A stretch of DNA of 64,000 nt from an uncultured Collinsella sp. Lineage in GTDB: Bacteria > Actinomycetota > Coriobacteriia > Coriobacteriales > Coriobacteriaceae. The notes below the pieces were generated by a model. The model saw nothing but the letters and a program-made list of their open reading frames with translations. It made no database searches and was not told where the DNA came from. Every line of letters starts with the position of its first letter. The first letter of the stretch is position 1. The position numbers and the translations under genes are program-made. The stretch is from NCBI GenBank assembly GCA_900541885.1, contig UQKW01000001.1, forward strand, positions 1 through 64,000. Direction: 5' to 3'. Positions 17,128-27,063 of this stretch are shown in pieces.

Positions 17128-19581
17128 CTAGCCGCGAACCTCGCCGTTTACGCCCTTGCACACCTTGGTGACGATCTTCTGGTGCGCCTTTTCGACCTCT
17201 TCGCTAGTGAGCGTGTGGTCGTCGGAGCGATACGTAAGCGCGAAGGCCATGGACTTCTTGCCCGCACCGATGCGGACCGGATCGCGGTAGACATCGAACA
17301 GGCGCACGCCCTCGAGCAGCTTGCCGCCGGCACTCGTAATACGACGCTCAAGATCCTCGCAGGTCACAGTGTTGTCGACCACGATAGCAAGGTCGTGCTC
17401 AACGGCCGGGTACTGTGAGAACTCACGGTAGTTCTCCTGGTTGCGGGCGCCCTTGATCAGCTTGTCCAGGTCGAGCTCAAAGGCAACGACGACCTCATCA
17501 ATGCCCATAGCCTCGCGTGCCTCGGGGTGAATCTCGCCGACCCAGCCCAGCACGGTGCCGCCGGACAGAACCTCGGCCGCACGACCCGGCTGCAGGAAGG
17601 CGTAGCCCTCGCCCTCGACGGGACGGAAGCGAACCTTCTCGATGCGCAGCTGGGCGAGCAGCTCTTCAACGATGCCCTTGCCAAAGAAGAAGCGCAGCTT
17701 GCGGTACTTCATGTTCCAGGACTGCTCGCTCCACTGGCCAGAGAGCACACCCGCCACGGACTTGGTCTCCTTGGGCAAGCTGGCGTTCTCGCGGCCGTGG
17801 AACAGGCTACCGACCTCGTACAGGTGCACGTTGGGCGTGCCGTGGGCCTCGTTGTAGGCCACGGACTGCAGCAGGCCCGGCTGCAGCGAGCGGCGCATCT
17901 CGGTCTGCTCGGCCACCAGCGGGTTCATGAGCACCACGGGGCAGCCGCGGCCCTCGGTGGACATGCCGATCTTCTCCAGGTCGCCCGGGGCGGCGAAGCC
18001 AAAGGTCGTGGTCTCGTTGAGGCCGCAGGCGCGCAGGATCTCGCCAACCTTGCGGGTAAGCTTCTGCTCGCGGGTCAGGCCGCCGATATGGTTCTTGGCA
18101 GCCGGGATGGTCGCCGTCACGCGGCCCATGCCCCACAGGCGCAGGACCTCCTCGATCAGGTCGATCTCGCGCGGCAGGTCGGGACGGAAGCTCGGCGGCG
18201 TGACCATAAAGTCCTCGCCGTCGCGCTCGACGGTGCAGCCCAGGCGGGTGAGCGAGCGCTCGATAAAGTCGGGCTCGATGTCGGCACCGCAGATGGCGCG
18301 CACGCGGGCCAAACGCAGCTTAATGCTGTCGATGGTCTTGGGCGCGGGGAACACGTCCACATAGCCGGGGGCGACCTCGCCGCCGGCTATCTCCTCGATG
18401 AGCGCGCACGTCACATTGGCGACGTCCACGCAGCCGGTCTCGTCGACCTGGCGCTCAAAGCGAATGGAGGCGTCAGAGATCAGCGACAGGTCACGGCTGG
18501 TGTGCGAGGTGCGGCCGGCGTTGAAGCAGGCGCTCTCGACCATCACGTCGACGGTGTCGTCCTCAATCTCGGAATCCATGCCACCCATAACGCCGGCCAG
18601 CGCCACAGGACGCTCGCCGTCGGTGATGAGACCCATGCCGGCGTCGAGCGTACGCTCCTCGCCGTCGAGCGTCGTGAACTTCTCGTCCTGCTGGGCGGCG
18701 CGAACGACCACGCGGCGCCTGCCATCGCGCTCGGCAAAGGTGTCGAGGTCAAAGGCGTGCAGCGGCTGACCAGTGAGCATCATCACATAGTTGGTGATGT
18801 CGACGATGTTGTTGTGCGGGCGCACGCCCAGGGCGTTAAGGCGCTTGACCATCCAGTCGGGCGACGGGCCGACCTTCACGTTGCGCACGATGCGGGCAAC
18901 GTAGCGGTCGCACAGGCCCTCGTCGGCAATCTCGACGGAAAGCTCGTCGTCGGTCGCGCGGCCGGTCTCGGCCTTGATGGCGGGCAGCTCAACGTGGAAA
19001 TCGCGGTCGAAGATGGCGCCGGTCTCGCGAGCCATGCCGATCATGGACAGGCAGTCGGGGCGGTTGGGCGTGATCTCGCAGTCGAGCACGGTGTCGCTCG
19101 AGCCCACGTACTCGGCAAACGGCATGCCGCAGGGCGTATCCTCGGGCAGGATCATAATGCCGGAGTGGTCGCCACCCAGGCCAAGCTCGCGCGCGGAGCA
19201 GTTCATGCCCATGGACACGACGCCGCGAAGCTTGCTCTTCTTGATCTTGACGTCGCCGGGAAGCACGGCGCCGATCATGGCCGTGACGATGTGGTCGCCG
19301 GCCTCGAAGTTCTGCGCGCCGCAGACGATCTGCAGCGGAGCGGGGTTGCCGTCGGCGTCGAGGTTCTTGTCACCCACGTCGACCGAGCACACATACATGT
19401 GGTCGCTATCGGGGTGGGGGGTCTTGGTGAGCACCTTGGCAGTCACCACATGGTCGAAGGATTCTCCCACGGTGTCAATCGCCTCGACCTCGGTGCCGGT
19501 ACGGATGTATTCGTCCGAAAGGGTCTTGGGATCCTCCGGAATATCGATCATGGTCTTGAGCCAGTCGTAAGAAACACGCAT
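17128..19581 (-). CDS. pheT: phenylalanine-tRNA ligase beta subunit
   Basis: This 817-residue subunit of the (alpha-beta)2 class II synthetase carries the tRNA-binding OB fold (about 40-150), B3/B4 editing domain, B5 domain (RLARVRAICGADIEP), the catalytic-like core (LTRKVGEILRACGLNETTTFGF) and the C-terminal anticodon-binding FDX-ACB domain (FSQYPAVEHDLAIVVDN). It pairs with PheS to charge tRNA-Phe and to hydrolyse mischarged Tyr-tRNA-Phe. It lies 184 bp after pheS with a palindromic element in between, and is presumably cotranscribed under the pheS T-box. The length is usual. Confidence 0.96.
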   Translation of the reverse strand: MRVSYDWLKTMIDIPEDPKTLSDEYIRTGTEVEAIDTVGESFDHVVTAKVLTKTPHPDSDHMYVCSVDVGDKNLDADGNPAPLQIVCGAQNFEAGDHIVTAMIGAVLPGDVKIKKSKLRGVVSMGMNCSARELGLGGDHSGIMILPEDTPCGMPFAEYVGSSDTVLDCEITPNRPDCLSMIGMARETGAIFDRDFHVELPAIKAETGRATDDELSVEIADEGLCDRYVARIVRNVKVGPSPDWMVKRLNALGVRPHNNIVDITNYVMMLTGQPLHAFDLDTFAERDGRRRVVVRAAQQDEKFTTLDGEERTLDAGMGLITDGERPVALAGVMGGMDSEIEDDTVDVMVESACFNAGRTSHTSRDLSLISDASIRFERQVDETGCVDVANVTCALIEEIAGGEVAPGYVDVFPAPKTIDSIKLRLARVRAICGADIEPDFIERSLTRLGCTVERDGEDFMVTPPSFRPDLPREIDLIEEVLRLWGMGRVTATIPAAKNHIGGLTREQKLTRKVGEILRACGLNETTTFGFAAPGDLEKIGMSTEGRGCPVVLMNPLVAEQTEMRRSLQPGLLQSVAYNEAHGTPNVHLYEVGSLFHGRENASLPKETKSVAGVLSGQWSEQSWNMKYRKLRFFFGKGIVEELLAQLRIEKVRFRPVEGEGYAFLQPGRAAEVLSGGTVLGWVGEIHPEAREAMGIDEVVVAFELDLDKLIKGARNQENYREFSQYPAVEHDLAIVVDNTVTCEDLERRITSAGGKLLEGVRLFDVYRDPVRIGAGKKSMAFALTYRSDDHTLTSEEVEKAHQKIVTKVCKGVNGEVRG

Positions 19582-19668
19582 CTAGCTCTCCTTTCATACT
19601 GAAAGCCTGCGAAGAGATGCAGGTGGAAACTTCAACTTTGTGAACATTCCTTACAAAGCGAGGGTTGT

Positions 19669-19753
19669 CCAAGTGCGGCAGATCGGCCCGAAAGAGGAGC
19701 GCCGCGTACTTTGGTACGCAAGCGACGAATGAGCGCCGAGGTGCCGTGCTTGG
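19669..19753. repeat. palindromic element between pheS and pheT (GCGTACTTTGGTACGC core)
   Basis: The outer arms CCAAGTGCGGCA and TGCCGTGCTTGG are inverted with one mismatch. The centre (19704-19719) is a perfect small hairpin, GCGTAC-TTTG-GTACGC, flanked by AAAGAGGAG on one side and GCGACGAATGA on the other. The same core and flanks recur at 46261-46302 with different outer arms. Confidence 0.7.
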
Positions 19754-19765
19754 GCAAGCCGCAGC

Positions 19766-20842
19766 CTAGAACTGATTCAAGAAGCGCATATCACCCGTCA
19801 TGAGAGTTCTGAGGTCGGGCAGGTCGTAGCGCAGTGCCGCGACGCGCTCGGCGCCAATACCAAAGGCGAAGCCGGTGTACTTCTCGGGGTCGATGCCGCA
19901 GTTGATCAGGACGTTGGGGTCGACCATGCCGCAGCCCAGGATCTCGATCCATCCGCTGTGCTTGCAGAAGTTGCAGCCCTTGCCGCCGCAGACGTGGCAG
20001 CTCACGTCCACCTCGCAGCTGGGCTCGGTGAAGGGGAAGAAGTGCGGGCGATAGCGCGTCTTGCGATCCTCGCCAAACATGCACTTAACAAAGTAGTCGA
20101 GCGTGCCCTTAAGATCGCCAAAGGTGATGCCCTCGTCGACGACCAGGCCTTCGATCTGGTTGAACTGCGGCAGGTGGCAGGCGTCGGCCGTGTCGGGACG
20201 ATAGACGGTGCCCGGGCAGATCATGTAGATGGGCGGCTTTTGCGACTCCATGGTGTGGATCTGCACGCCCGAGGTCTGGGTGCGCAGCAGCACGTCGGAC
20301 TCGCCGTGAGCGTGAGCCTCGGGATGCGCAACGCTGCCGGGGTTGTTGTCGACCACATAGAACGTGTCGCGAGCCGAGCGGCTCGGGTGATCCATGGGCG
20401 CGTTGAGCGCGGTGAAGTTGTAGTAGGAGGTATCGACCATGGGGCCGGACTCGACGGTGTAGCCGATGCCGCAGAAGATGTCCTCGGCCTCCTCGATGAT
20501 CTGCTTGATCAGGTGCTGGTGACCGATCTGCGGACGGATACCCGGCAGCGTGATGTCGACGGCCTCGTGCTCGAGTGCGTGCTTGAGGGCGGCGGCCTTC
20601 ATCTCGGTGGTGCGCTCGTCGAGCATGCCCTCGATCAGCTGGCGCATCTCGTTGGCGCGTTTGCCCATCATGGGACGATCCTCGGGGGCGAGCTTGCCCA
20701 TCATGCGCATCAGGCCGGTGATACGGCCCTTGCGACCGAGCAGCTCAACGCGCGCAGCCTCGAGCTTGGCGGCGTCGTCGGCACCTGCGACGAGCTCCTT
20801 GGCCTCTTCCTCGAGTTTGACCAGATCATCAATCAGACTCAT
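19766..20842 (-). CDS. pheS: phenylalanine-tRNA ligase alpha subunit
   Basis: The catalytic alpha subunit (358 residues) has an N-terminal coiled coil (1-90), then motif 2 with GTVYRPDTADACHLPQFNQ, EGLVVDEG, and motif 3 GFAFGIGAERVAAL. A four-cysteine insertion CHVCGGKGCNFC precedes WIEILGCGMV and probably binds a structural metal, as in a subset of bacterial PheS. I chose the ATG at 20842 (MSLIDDL). A longer in-frame ATG at 20953 lies within the T-box terminator and is excluded. Expression should respond to uncharged tRNA-Phe. Confidence 0.96.
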   Translation of the reverse strand: MSLIDDLVKLEEEAKELVAGADDAAKLEAARVELLGRKGRITGLMRMMGKLAPEDRPMMGKRANEMRQLIEGMLDERTTEMKAAALKHALEHEAVDITLPGIRPQIGHQHLIKQIIEEAEDIFCGIGYTVESGPMVDTSYYNFTALNAPMDHPSRSARDTFYVVDNNPGSVAHPEAHAHGESDVLLRTQTSGVQIHTMESQKPPIYMICPGTVYRPDTADACHLPQFNQIEGLVVDEGITFGDLKGTLDYFVKCMFGEDRKTRYRPHFFPFTEPSCEVDVSCHVCGGKGCNFCKHSGWIEILGCGMVDPNVLINCGIDPEKYTGFAFGIGAERVAALRYDLPDLRTLMTGDMRFLNQF

Positions 20843-20925
20843 GTCTTCCCTTTCGTCTCTCGCGCATCCGCGCTCCGGGACGGCTGACGCCTCCCGATGC
20901 TGCGGATGCGCGGCCCGGTTCGGTA

Positions 20926-21217
20926 ACAAAAAACCGCCCTCGGGCATGTGCATTGCCCAAGGACGGTTAAATTCCGCGGTACCACCTTGTTTGACCCGGC
21001 GGATGTATGGCCCGCCGCGCCCACTCTGCGCCTCTTGTCGCGAGGCTCACGGCTTCCCTACTGGGGCTTCGCCGCCGCTGGCCGCGCGCCCGTTGAGGTC
21101 GCTGCTCGGGAGTGAACGCTTGGCCCTTGCCACCGCAGGAAGGCTTGCAGCCTATGACCTTCCCTCTCTTGCCGGCGACGCGGCGGGCAAAACCCTCTCC
21201 GTCAACGCATTGGGCTA
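20926..21217 (-). promoter_or_regulatory. T-box leader of pheST
   Basis: On the minus strand the conserved T-box word GGTGGTACCGCGG is at 20986-20974, followed by a terminator stem (AACCGTCCTTGGGC / GCCCGAGGGCGGTT) ending in six T at 20933-20928. Upstream lie a Stem I region and the usual GTGAGCCTC and AGAGTGGG stretches. The T-box bulge would pair with the tRNA 3' end to switch between terminator and antiterminator. The phenylalanine specifier codon (expected TTC) cannot be fixed without folding. The leader fills most of the 500-bp gap before pheS. Confidence 0.88.
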
Positions 21218-21345
21218 TAGGATAACACATTCTGCGAGCATATCGCCGCGTTCCGTTTTGTTCGTGCTGGGTACAAGGCAGGTAGCTGTGCAAACTGGCC
21301 GCGCAGCCGCTTACGGCGCTCGGCCTGCGAGATTAAGGATACGGT

Positions 21346-22920
21346 ATGGGAAAGAAACTCGATAAGAAGGCCAAAGCCGCCGTGGCAAAAGCCGCCAAGG
21401 GCATCAAGGCCGAAAAGACCGTCAAGAAGTTCCGTAAGCTCGAGGGCAAGCTGTGGACTCGCGAGTACCTGCTCAAGATCGCCGAGTTTGACGGCGCGAC
21501 CATCGCCCCCGCCAACGGTGCCGCAGCCCGTGCCGATGCCATGGGCACGCTCGCTGGCGAGCATCACAAGCTTTTGACCAGCGAAAAGTCCGTTGAGCTC
21601 GTGCGCTCGCTGGCGCGCGAGACGGTTGCGGGCGGCAAAATCGACGACCCGCAGCTGCTCGACGAGATCCGCGTGCTCGACCGCGACCAGCGCGAAGCCA
21701 GCGCCATCCCCACCGAGGAGGCCGAGGCCTGGACCAGGCTCACCTGCGAGGCCGACGCCGTGTGGCATAAGGCCAAGACGGCCAACGACTGGGCGAGCTT
21801 TGAGCCCTATGTGGATAGAATCGTCGCCCAACTTAAGCATCAGGCCGAACTCATGGACCCCAAGCGCGACCCATACGACGTTTGGCTCGACCAGTACGAG
21901 CGCGGCCTTTCCGCCAAGAGCTTCGACGCGTTTTGCGAGGAGGTCAAGGCCACGGTCGTGCCGCTCGTGCACGCCATCGGCGAGCGCGGCCAGCAGCCCG
22001 ATGCCGACTTTTTACACGCCCGCGTGCCCGAGGCCGCCCAGCGCGCCATGAGCTTCGACCTGATGAAGCTCGTCGGCCTGAACCTGGACGACACCACGCT
22101 TGCCTTTACCGAGCACCCGTTTAGCGAGGGCTTTGCCGTGGGTGACGCGCGCATCGCGACACACATCTACGAGGACGATTGCATCTCCAACGTCTACAGC
22201 ATCATCCACGAGGCGGGACACGCCATGTACGAGCTGGGCGTCAATCCTGCCTATGCGCGCACCTGTCTTGAGGGTGGCACCTCCATGGGCATCCACGAAA
22301 GCCAGAGCCGCTTTTTCGAGAACACCGTGGGTCGCAGCCGCGCCTTTATGGGACCGCTGCTCGAGGTGCTGCGCCGCTACGCACCCGAGGTCTACGGCGA
22401 CGTCGACGAGGACACGCTCTACCACGCCGTGAACATCGCGCAGCCTTCGCTGATCCGCACCGAGGCCGACGAGCTCACCTATCCGCTGCACGTTATGGTG
22501 CGCTACGAGATCGAGCGCATGCTGTTTGCCGGCGAGGCCACAGCCAAGGATATCCCCGCGCTTTGGAATCGCTTCATGGATGAGTACCTGGGCATTCCGG
22601 TTCCCGACGACACGCGTGGTTGCCTGCAGGATACGCACTGGAGCGGCGGCTCGTTTGGCTACTTCCCCACCTATGCGCTGGGCAGCGCCTACGACGCCAT
22701 GTTCGTGCCGGCCATGTGCCGCGACGGCGTCGACCTTACCGGCGCCTGCGCGAGCGGCGACCTGACACCCGTCCGCGCCTGGCTGGGCGAGCACATTTGG
22801 CAGTGGGGCCGCGCCAAGGACGCGCCGGAACTCATCAAGGGCGCCTGCGGCATGGCGTTCGATGCCCGCTACTACTGCAGCTACCTGCAGGACAAGTTCA
22901 CCACGCTCTACGAGCTGTAA
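21346..22920 (+). CDS. M32 family metallocarboxypeptidase (carboxypeptidase Taq type)
   Basis: This 524-residue cytoplasmic zinc carboxypeptidase removes C-terminal residues from peptides. The zinc site HEAGH is at residues 288-292, followed by the family signature GIHESQSRFFEN containing the third ligand. RTEADELTYPLH and the C-terminal YFPTYALGSAYDA are further M32 hallmarks. An N-terminal lysine-rich extension (KKLDKKAKAAVAKAAKGIKAEK) is unusual for the family, whose members are about 500 residues long. A strong terminator follows. Confidence 0.93.
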   Translation: MGKKLDKKAKAAVAKAAKGIKAEKTVKKFRKLEGKLWTREYLLKIAEFDGATIAPANGAAARADAMGTLAGEHHKLLTSEKSVELVRSLARETVAGGKIDDPQLLDEIRVLDRDQREASAIPTEEAEAWTRLTCEADAVWHKAKTANDWASFEPYVDRIVAQLKHQAELMDPKRDPYDVWLDQYERGLSAKSFDAFCEEVKATVVPLVHAIGERGQQPDADFLHARVPEAAQRAMSFDLMKLVGLNLDDTTLAFTEHPFSEGFAVGDARIATHIYEDDCISNVYSIIHEAGHAMYELGVNPAYARTCLEGGTSMGIHESQSRFFENTVGRSRAFMGPLLEVLRRYAPEVYGDVDEDTLYHAVNIAQPSLIRTEADELTYPLHVMVRYEIERMLFAGEATAKDIPALWNRFMDEYLGIPVPDDTRGCLQDTHWSGGSFGYFPTYALGSAYDAMFVPAMCRDGVDLTGACASGDLTPVRAWLGEHIWQWGRAKDAPELIKGACGMAFDARYYCSYLQDKFTTLYEL

Positions 22921-22944
22921 GGCATAACCGACACGCCAACGCAA

Positions 22945-22984
22945 AGGGGACGCCGCGGAACCAATCCGCAGCGCCCCCTTTTTT
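22945..22984 (+). terminator. terminator of the M32 peptidase gene
   Basis: Hairpin AGGGGACGCCGCGGA / TCCGCAGCGCCCCCT (few mismatches) with a short loop, followed by six T on the plus strand. Confidence 0.85.
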
Positions 22985-23025
22985 CACTCAATAACTAGGT
23001 ACCCAATGACTAGTTCGTTGACGCT

Positions 23026-23186
23026 AATGTCTTGGCAACGTCAGCGAAAACGACCCTAAGCGAGCAAGGTGACGTGAAATGAAAGGGCGCTGACCTTCTG
23101 GTCGCGCCCTTGAAATTGAACGTCAGATTGCCGCTTGGGGCCGTTTGCAGCGTCGAGCAGTTACACGGTTTGGTAAAACCGCGTAA
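23026..23186 (-). repeat. modular palindromic element, copy 1 (after glmM), with terminator core
   Basis: Directly after the glmM stop come a hairpin GTTACGCGGTTT...AAACCGTGTAAC (23186-23159) and then a long imperfect palindrome. The centre (23083-23111) is a GC stem (AAGGGCGCGACC / GGTCAGCGCCCTT) followed by TTTCATTT, which should terminate glmM. The flanks are nearly identical to those of the copy at 46211-46370, while the centre differs. Confidence 0.8.
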
Positions 23187-24518
23187 CTACAGAGCCTCGA
23201 GTGCGTTGGCGATGCGCTTCATGGCGGCATCGGCGGATGCTTGGTCAGGCGCCTCGGCCAGCACGCGGATAACCGACTCGGTTCCGCTCTTGCGCACGAG
23301 CACGCGGCCCTCGCCTGCCAGCGCAGCCTCGGCCTCGGCGATGGCGTTCTGCACGCCCATGTTCTCGAGCGCGGCGTCCTTGTCCGCCACGTGCACGGCC
23401 ACCTGCGCCTGCGGCAGCAGCTTGCACGGAGCCGTGAGCTGCGAGAGCGTCTCGCGCTCGGCACGAATCACTTCCATCACGCGCAGCGAAGTCATAATGC
23501 CGTCGCCCGTGCGCTCGATATCGCCAAAGATCGTATGGCCCGTCTGCTCGCCGCCCAAGCTGTAGCCGCCCTCGCGCATCTTGGCATACACGTGACGGTC
23601 GCCCACGCCGCTGGTCACGGCGCTCAGACCGGCAAGCTCCAGCGACTTGACCAGGCCAAAGTTGCTGGCAATCGTCGGCACCACGGTACCGCCCGAGAGT
23701 CGCCCGTGCTTGTTCAGATACACGCCGCACACGTACAGGATCTGGTCGCCGTCTACCACGCGACCGCGCTCATCCACGGCCAGGCAGCGGTCGGCATCGC
23801 CGTCGTAGGCAAAGCCCACGTCCAGCCCCTGCTCCACCACGTGGCGCTGCAGGCGCTCCATATGCGTGGAGCCACAGTCGACGTTGATGTTAAAACCATC
23901 GGGCGCGGCATTGATCACGCGCACGTCGGCGCCGAGCGCGTCAAACACCGGCTTGGCCACCGAGGAAGCCGAGCCGTTGGCGCAGTCAATACCGATCTTG
24001 ACGCCCTGCAGCGAAAAGTTCGCGCTGGCGATGAGCGAAGCAATGTAGCGGTTGCGGCCCTGCATGTAGTCCACCGTGGCGCCGATGTGATTGCCCGTTG
24101 CCAGCGGCACCTCGCTCTTGCCATCGATGTAGTCCTCGATGAGCTCCAGCACGTCCTCGTCCATCTTAAAGCCGTCGCTGTTGACGAGCTTAATGCCGTT
24201 ATCGCAAAACGGGTTGTGGCTCGCGCTGATCATGATGCCGCAATCGAAGCAGCCCTCTACGGTCTGATGCGCCACGCCCGGCGTGGGGATCACGTGCAGC
24301 ATGTAGGCGTCCGCGCCACTCGCGACCAAGCCACTCACCAGCGCCGCCTCGAACATATAGCTCGAGCGACGGGTGTCCTTGCCCACGATGACGCGCGCCT
24401 TGCGCTCGCGGTTGGCGCCGTAATACCAGCCCACAAAACGGCCAATCTTATAAGCGTGCTCTACCGTCAGCCCAACGTTGGCCTCACCGCGAAAGCCGTC
24501 GGTGCCAAAGTACTTCAT
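23187..24518 (-). CDS. glmM: phosphoglucosamine mutase
   Basis: The 443-residue enzyme converts glucosamine-6-phosphate to glucosamine-1-phosphate for UDP-GlcNAc and peptidoglycan synthesis. The N-terminus YFGTDGFRGEAN, the phosphoserine loop ISASHNP with S100, the metal loop DGDADR, the sugar-binding GGEQTGH and the phosphate-binding RKSGTE are all present. The length is usual. It is followed by a palindromic element that contains its terminator. Upstream lies the DUF4012 gene with its own terminator, so glmM is probably transcribed separately. Confidence 0.95.
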   Translation of the reverse strand: MKYFGTDGFRGEANVGLTVEHAYKIGRFVGWYYGANRERKARVIVGKDTRRSSYMFEAALVSGLVASGADAYMLHVIPTPGVAHQTVEGCFDCGIMISASHNPFCDNGIKLVNSDGFKMDEDVLELIEDYIDGKSEVPLATGNHIGATVDYMQGRNRYIASLIASANFSLQGVKIGIDCANGSASSVAKPVFDALGADVRVINAAPDGFNINVDCGSTHMERLQRHVVEQGLDVGFAYDGDADRCLAVDERGRVVDGDQILYVCGVYLNKHGRLSGGTVVPTIASNFGLVKSLELAGLSAVTSGVGDRHVYAKMREGGYSLGGEQTGHTIFGDIERTGDGIMTSLRVMEVIRAERETLSQLTAPCKLLPQAQVAVHVADKDAALENMGVQNAIAEAEAALAGEGRVLVRKSGTESVIRVLAEAPDQASADAAMKRIANALEAL

Positions 24519-24532
24519 GCGCTCTCCTTACA

Positions 24533-24564
24533 AAATAGGGGCGGACAGATTGCCTGTCCGCCCC
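24533..24564 (-). terminator. terminator of the DUF4012 gene
   Basis: Perfect minus-strand stem GGGGCGGACAG / CTGTCCGCCCC with a short loop followed by TATTTTGT. It lies between the DUF4012 stop and the glmM start. Confidence 0.85.
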
Positions 24565-24601
24565 AAAATGGTACTCGATTATCTGCACTACCAGAAAAAC
24601 C

Positions 24602-26914
24602 CTACGCCGACGCGCTGTCGCGAGCCGCCTGGCATGTAGGAGTCTGACGCAGCGTAAGCGGCTTGTCCCCCGCCTCGGCCGACGTGGTCAGCGTATACGT
24701 GATCGTCGTCGTCTCGCCAGCATGCAGGTCAACGGTGCCCGAATAGAAGGGGATTCCATGCCACGTAGCGGCGCCAAGACCAAACTGTGTGCCCTCAACC
24801 GTAAGGTCACTGATGTTGCCGCCCGTCGGGGCAAACAACGAGACATTCAGGCGTTCGTCGTCACGCGCGGCATCGGGTGCGCTCGCCGCAACGTAGTCGG
24901 GCAGCTTGCCTGCCTCCTCCTGCGTCATGATGTTCGTCAGGGTAACGGTGATGCGATACGAGCACGTGCCGTCGCCGTTCTTGATGCCCTGGCCGATCTG
25001 CGTGTCGGCGTTCAGATACCAGTCGAGCTTGGAGAAGCTCAGGTTGTTAAAGTAAACGCCGGCAACGGGATCGGCACTCGGATCATCCGGATCGGGCAGC
25101 GAAGCGTCAATGCCCGTCTCTTTGATGGCATTCTGCTCATCATCGTTTCTCATCCAAGCAATCAGACGGCCCTCTTCGGCACCGCGCTCGAATGCACCGA
25201 CAAGCTTTGTAACGTCGACGTCACCGATGCCACCGAGAATCTTGTCGAAGGCGGCGCTGGCAACAGCCGCAAAGATGCCGTCCGATTCCTCGACCGGATA
25301 GTTCCAATACACATCGTGCATGAGAACCTTCGCCGCGTTGGTACCGTCGACGACCGTACCATCAGGCAGCGAGACATTACCGACAAGGCCCAGCAGGTAC
25401 TGCAAGAACACCGGATCGATGCCGACGACGCCATCAACGTCCTGCCCATACTGGGACTTCCACAGCGCGGCGACACGCTGCGAGTTGCGGGGCCAATCAG
25501 GCGAATAGGTATTGCCCGAGTTGTACAGGTTGCTGTGGTTGCCGAACAGCGCCTCATCCTCTTCGTCGACGCTCTCGACTGCCTCATCCTCGCTGAGTCC
25601 AATGCGGGGAACAAACTCGCCAATCGACATCTGGCCGTCGGTGACCGAAATCAGGCCCTGCGAACCGCCAAAGCCGCCGCAGGCACGAATCTCGACGTTG
25701 TTCATGGCGTACACAAGGTAGTTGCGCGTCTGGCCGTTGGCGCCGAGCATTTGGGGAAGGACGGGGGCGACCTTCTCCGCCGCGTCAACCGCGCCGTTGA
25801 GGGTGGCAAAGCCGTCCTTGGCCTTATCGACCAGCTCAGTCACCTGGGAAATATGAGTATCGCCAATGCCCTGAATCTTCTCGTTGGCACTCTTGAACAC
25901 CTTCGAGCTGCTGGAAAGCGAATCGGCAACGGCCTGCAGCGCAGAAACGTTGATCATCCCGTCCTGGAACAGCTTGCCGGGTGTTGCCTGCGAAAGATTG
26001 TCGGCCATGGGGACCAGCGCGTTGCTCGAGACATCGGACAGGGCGTCGATCATGGTACGGGCCGCATTGATGTCGCTGCCGTACACCGGAATAAACGAAG
26101 CCGCCGTCCACAGCGGGCTCGAGGTCTCCGCCTTCATGCTATCGCAGAGCTCGTCGATCTTCTTCGCGTCGTCGGGCAGCGTCGAAAAATCGCCCGACGT
26201 GACCTTGTCCTTAAGGCCACCGACAACCTCGACAGCTTCCTTCGCTTCGCCCTTTACGGTCTTAGCCGAGTTAAGCAGCATAAAGCCACTTGCGCTAAGC
26301 GCAACGAGCAGCACCACGACTACGGCGGCAACAACCGCGCCAACATGGCGCTTCTTGCCCTCACCCTTGCGATGGCGATGACGGACCAGGCCATCCGAGG
26401 TCGAGCTCGTCGAAGCGTCGCTGCCATAGTTCAAGCCAAAATCGTAATAATCTTCCTTGGAACCGGAGCCCTTAAACTCGGCACCGTTGTCTTCCAAACG
26501 GGCGAACGTGCCGGTCTCGGAGGCACCCGTATAGATCGTGCCAAGGTTGCCCGTAAGCCCCGCGCCACCGGCAGAGGGAGTATTGTTGGCGGCATTGCCG
26601 GCATTAATGTTGCCGGCGGCATTCGCGGCGTTGGCAGCGCCTACGTTGTTCGCAGGTGTCGAAGGAGCCCCGCTCGGCTGCGACGTGGGGGTCGCACCGC
26701 CCGCAAAGACATTCCCTCTTGCGCGACCGGTCTTTTTAGCCTTCTGAGACTGCTCGTACAGAGCGGTAAACATCGCCGTCTCGCCCGGAGACGTGCGCTT
26801 ACCGGCGCTGTTCTGACCAGCTCCGCTCGGCATGCCAGCTTTTCCGGCCCCGTTCGAACGCGGCGGAACTGCAGGACGGCCGCTGTCGCTGCCCTTAAAG
26901 TGATTACCAGCCAT
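24602..26914 (-). CDS. DUF4012 membrane-anchored surface protein
   Basis: The 770-residue protein has a low-complexity Gly/Ala/Asn/Pro-rich cytoplasmic N-terminus (1-180, with runs such as NAANAAGNINAGNAAN). One membrane helix follows a Lys/Arg/His-rich stop (about 191-213), then a large extracellular part. The segment RNYLVYAMNNVEIRACGGFGGSQGL is the signature of DUF4012, a family of actinobacterial cell-surface proteins of unknown function. GAGGA lies 8 bases before the ATG at 26914. The tail lacks an LPXTG sorting signal. Its role is probably in the cell envelope. Confidence 0.82.
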   Translation of the reverse strand: MAGNHFKGSDSGRPAVPPRSNGAGKAGMPSGAGQNSAGKRTSPGETAMFTALYEQSQKAKKTGRARGNVFAGGATPTSQPSGAPSTPANNVGAANAANAAGNINAGNAANNTPSAGGAGLTGNLGTIYTGASETGTFARLEDNGAEFKGSGSKEDYYDFGLNYGSDASTSSTSDGLVRHRHRKGEGKKRHVGAVVAAVVVVLLVALSASGFMLLNSAKTVKGEAKEAVEVVGGLKDKVTSGDFSTLPDDAKKIDELCDSMKAETSSPLWTAASFIPVYGSDINAARTMIDALSDVSSNALVPMADNLSQATPGKLFQDGMINVSALQAVADSLSSSSKVFKSANEKIQGIGDTHISQVTELVDKAKDGFATLNGAVDAAEKVAPVLPQMLGANGQTRNYLVYAMNNVEIRACGGFGGSQGLISVTDGQMSIGEFVPRIGLSEDEAVESVDEEDEALFGNHSNLYNSGNTYSPDWPRNSQRVAALWKSQYGQDVDGVVGIDPVFLQYLLGLVGNVSLPDGTVVDGTNAAKVLMHDVYWNYPVEESDGIFAAVASAAFDKILGGIGDVDVTKLVGAFERGAEEGRLIAWMRNDDEQNAIKETGIDASLPDPDDPSADPVAGVYFNNLSFSKLDWYLNADTQIGQGIKNGDGTCSYRITVTLTNIMTQEEAGKLPDYVAASAPDAARDDERLNVSLFAPTGGNISDLTVEGTQFGLGAATWHGIPFYSGTVDLHAGETTTITYTLTTSAEAGDKPLTLRQTPTCQAARDSASA

Positions 26915-27063
26915 AAAGAAATCCTCGCAATTGAGTCGCAATAGAAAAGTCCATAACGCTATTAGTTTATGGCATATTGAGCATCGACAGCTAAACTCCA
27001 GACACGGCTATCAATTGGCGAAAATTTGGCGCAACACCTTATCTGTCTTGGCGGCGGCGCCAG

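Noticed and set aside
17527..19602. 691-codon plus-strand frame opposite pheT
   Set aside because: Same shadow effect. pheT on the other strand is complete and recognisable.
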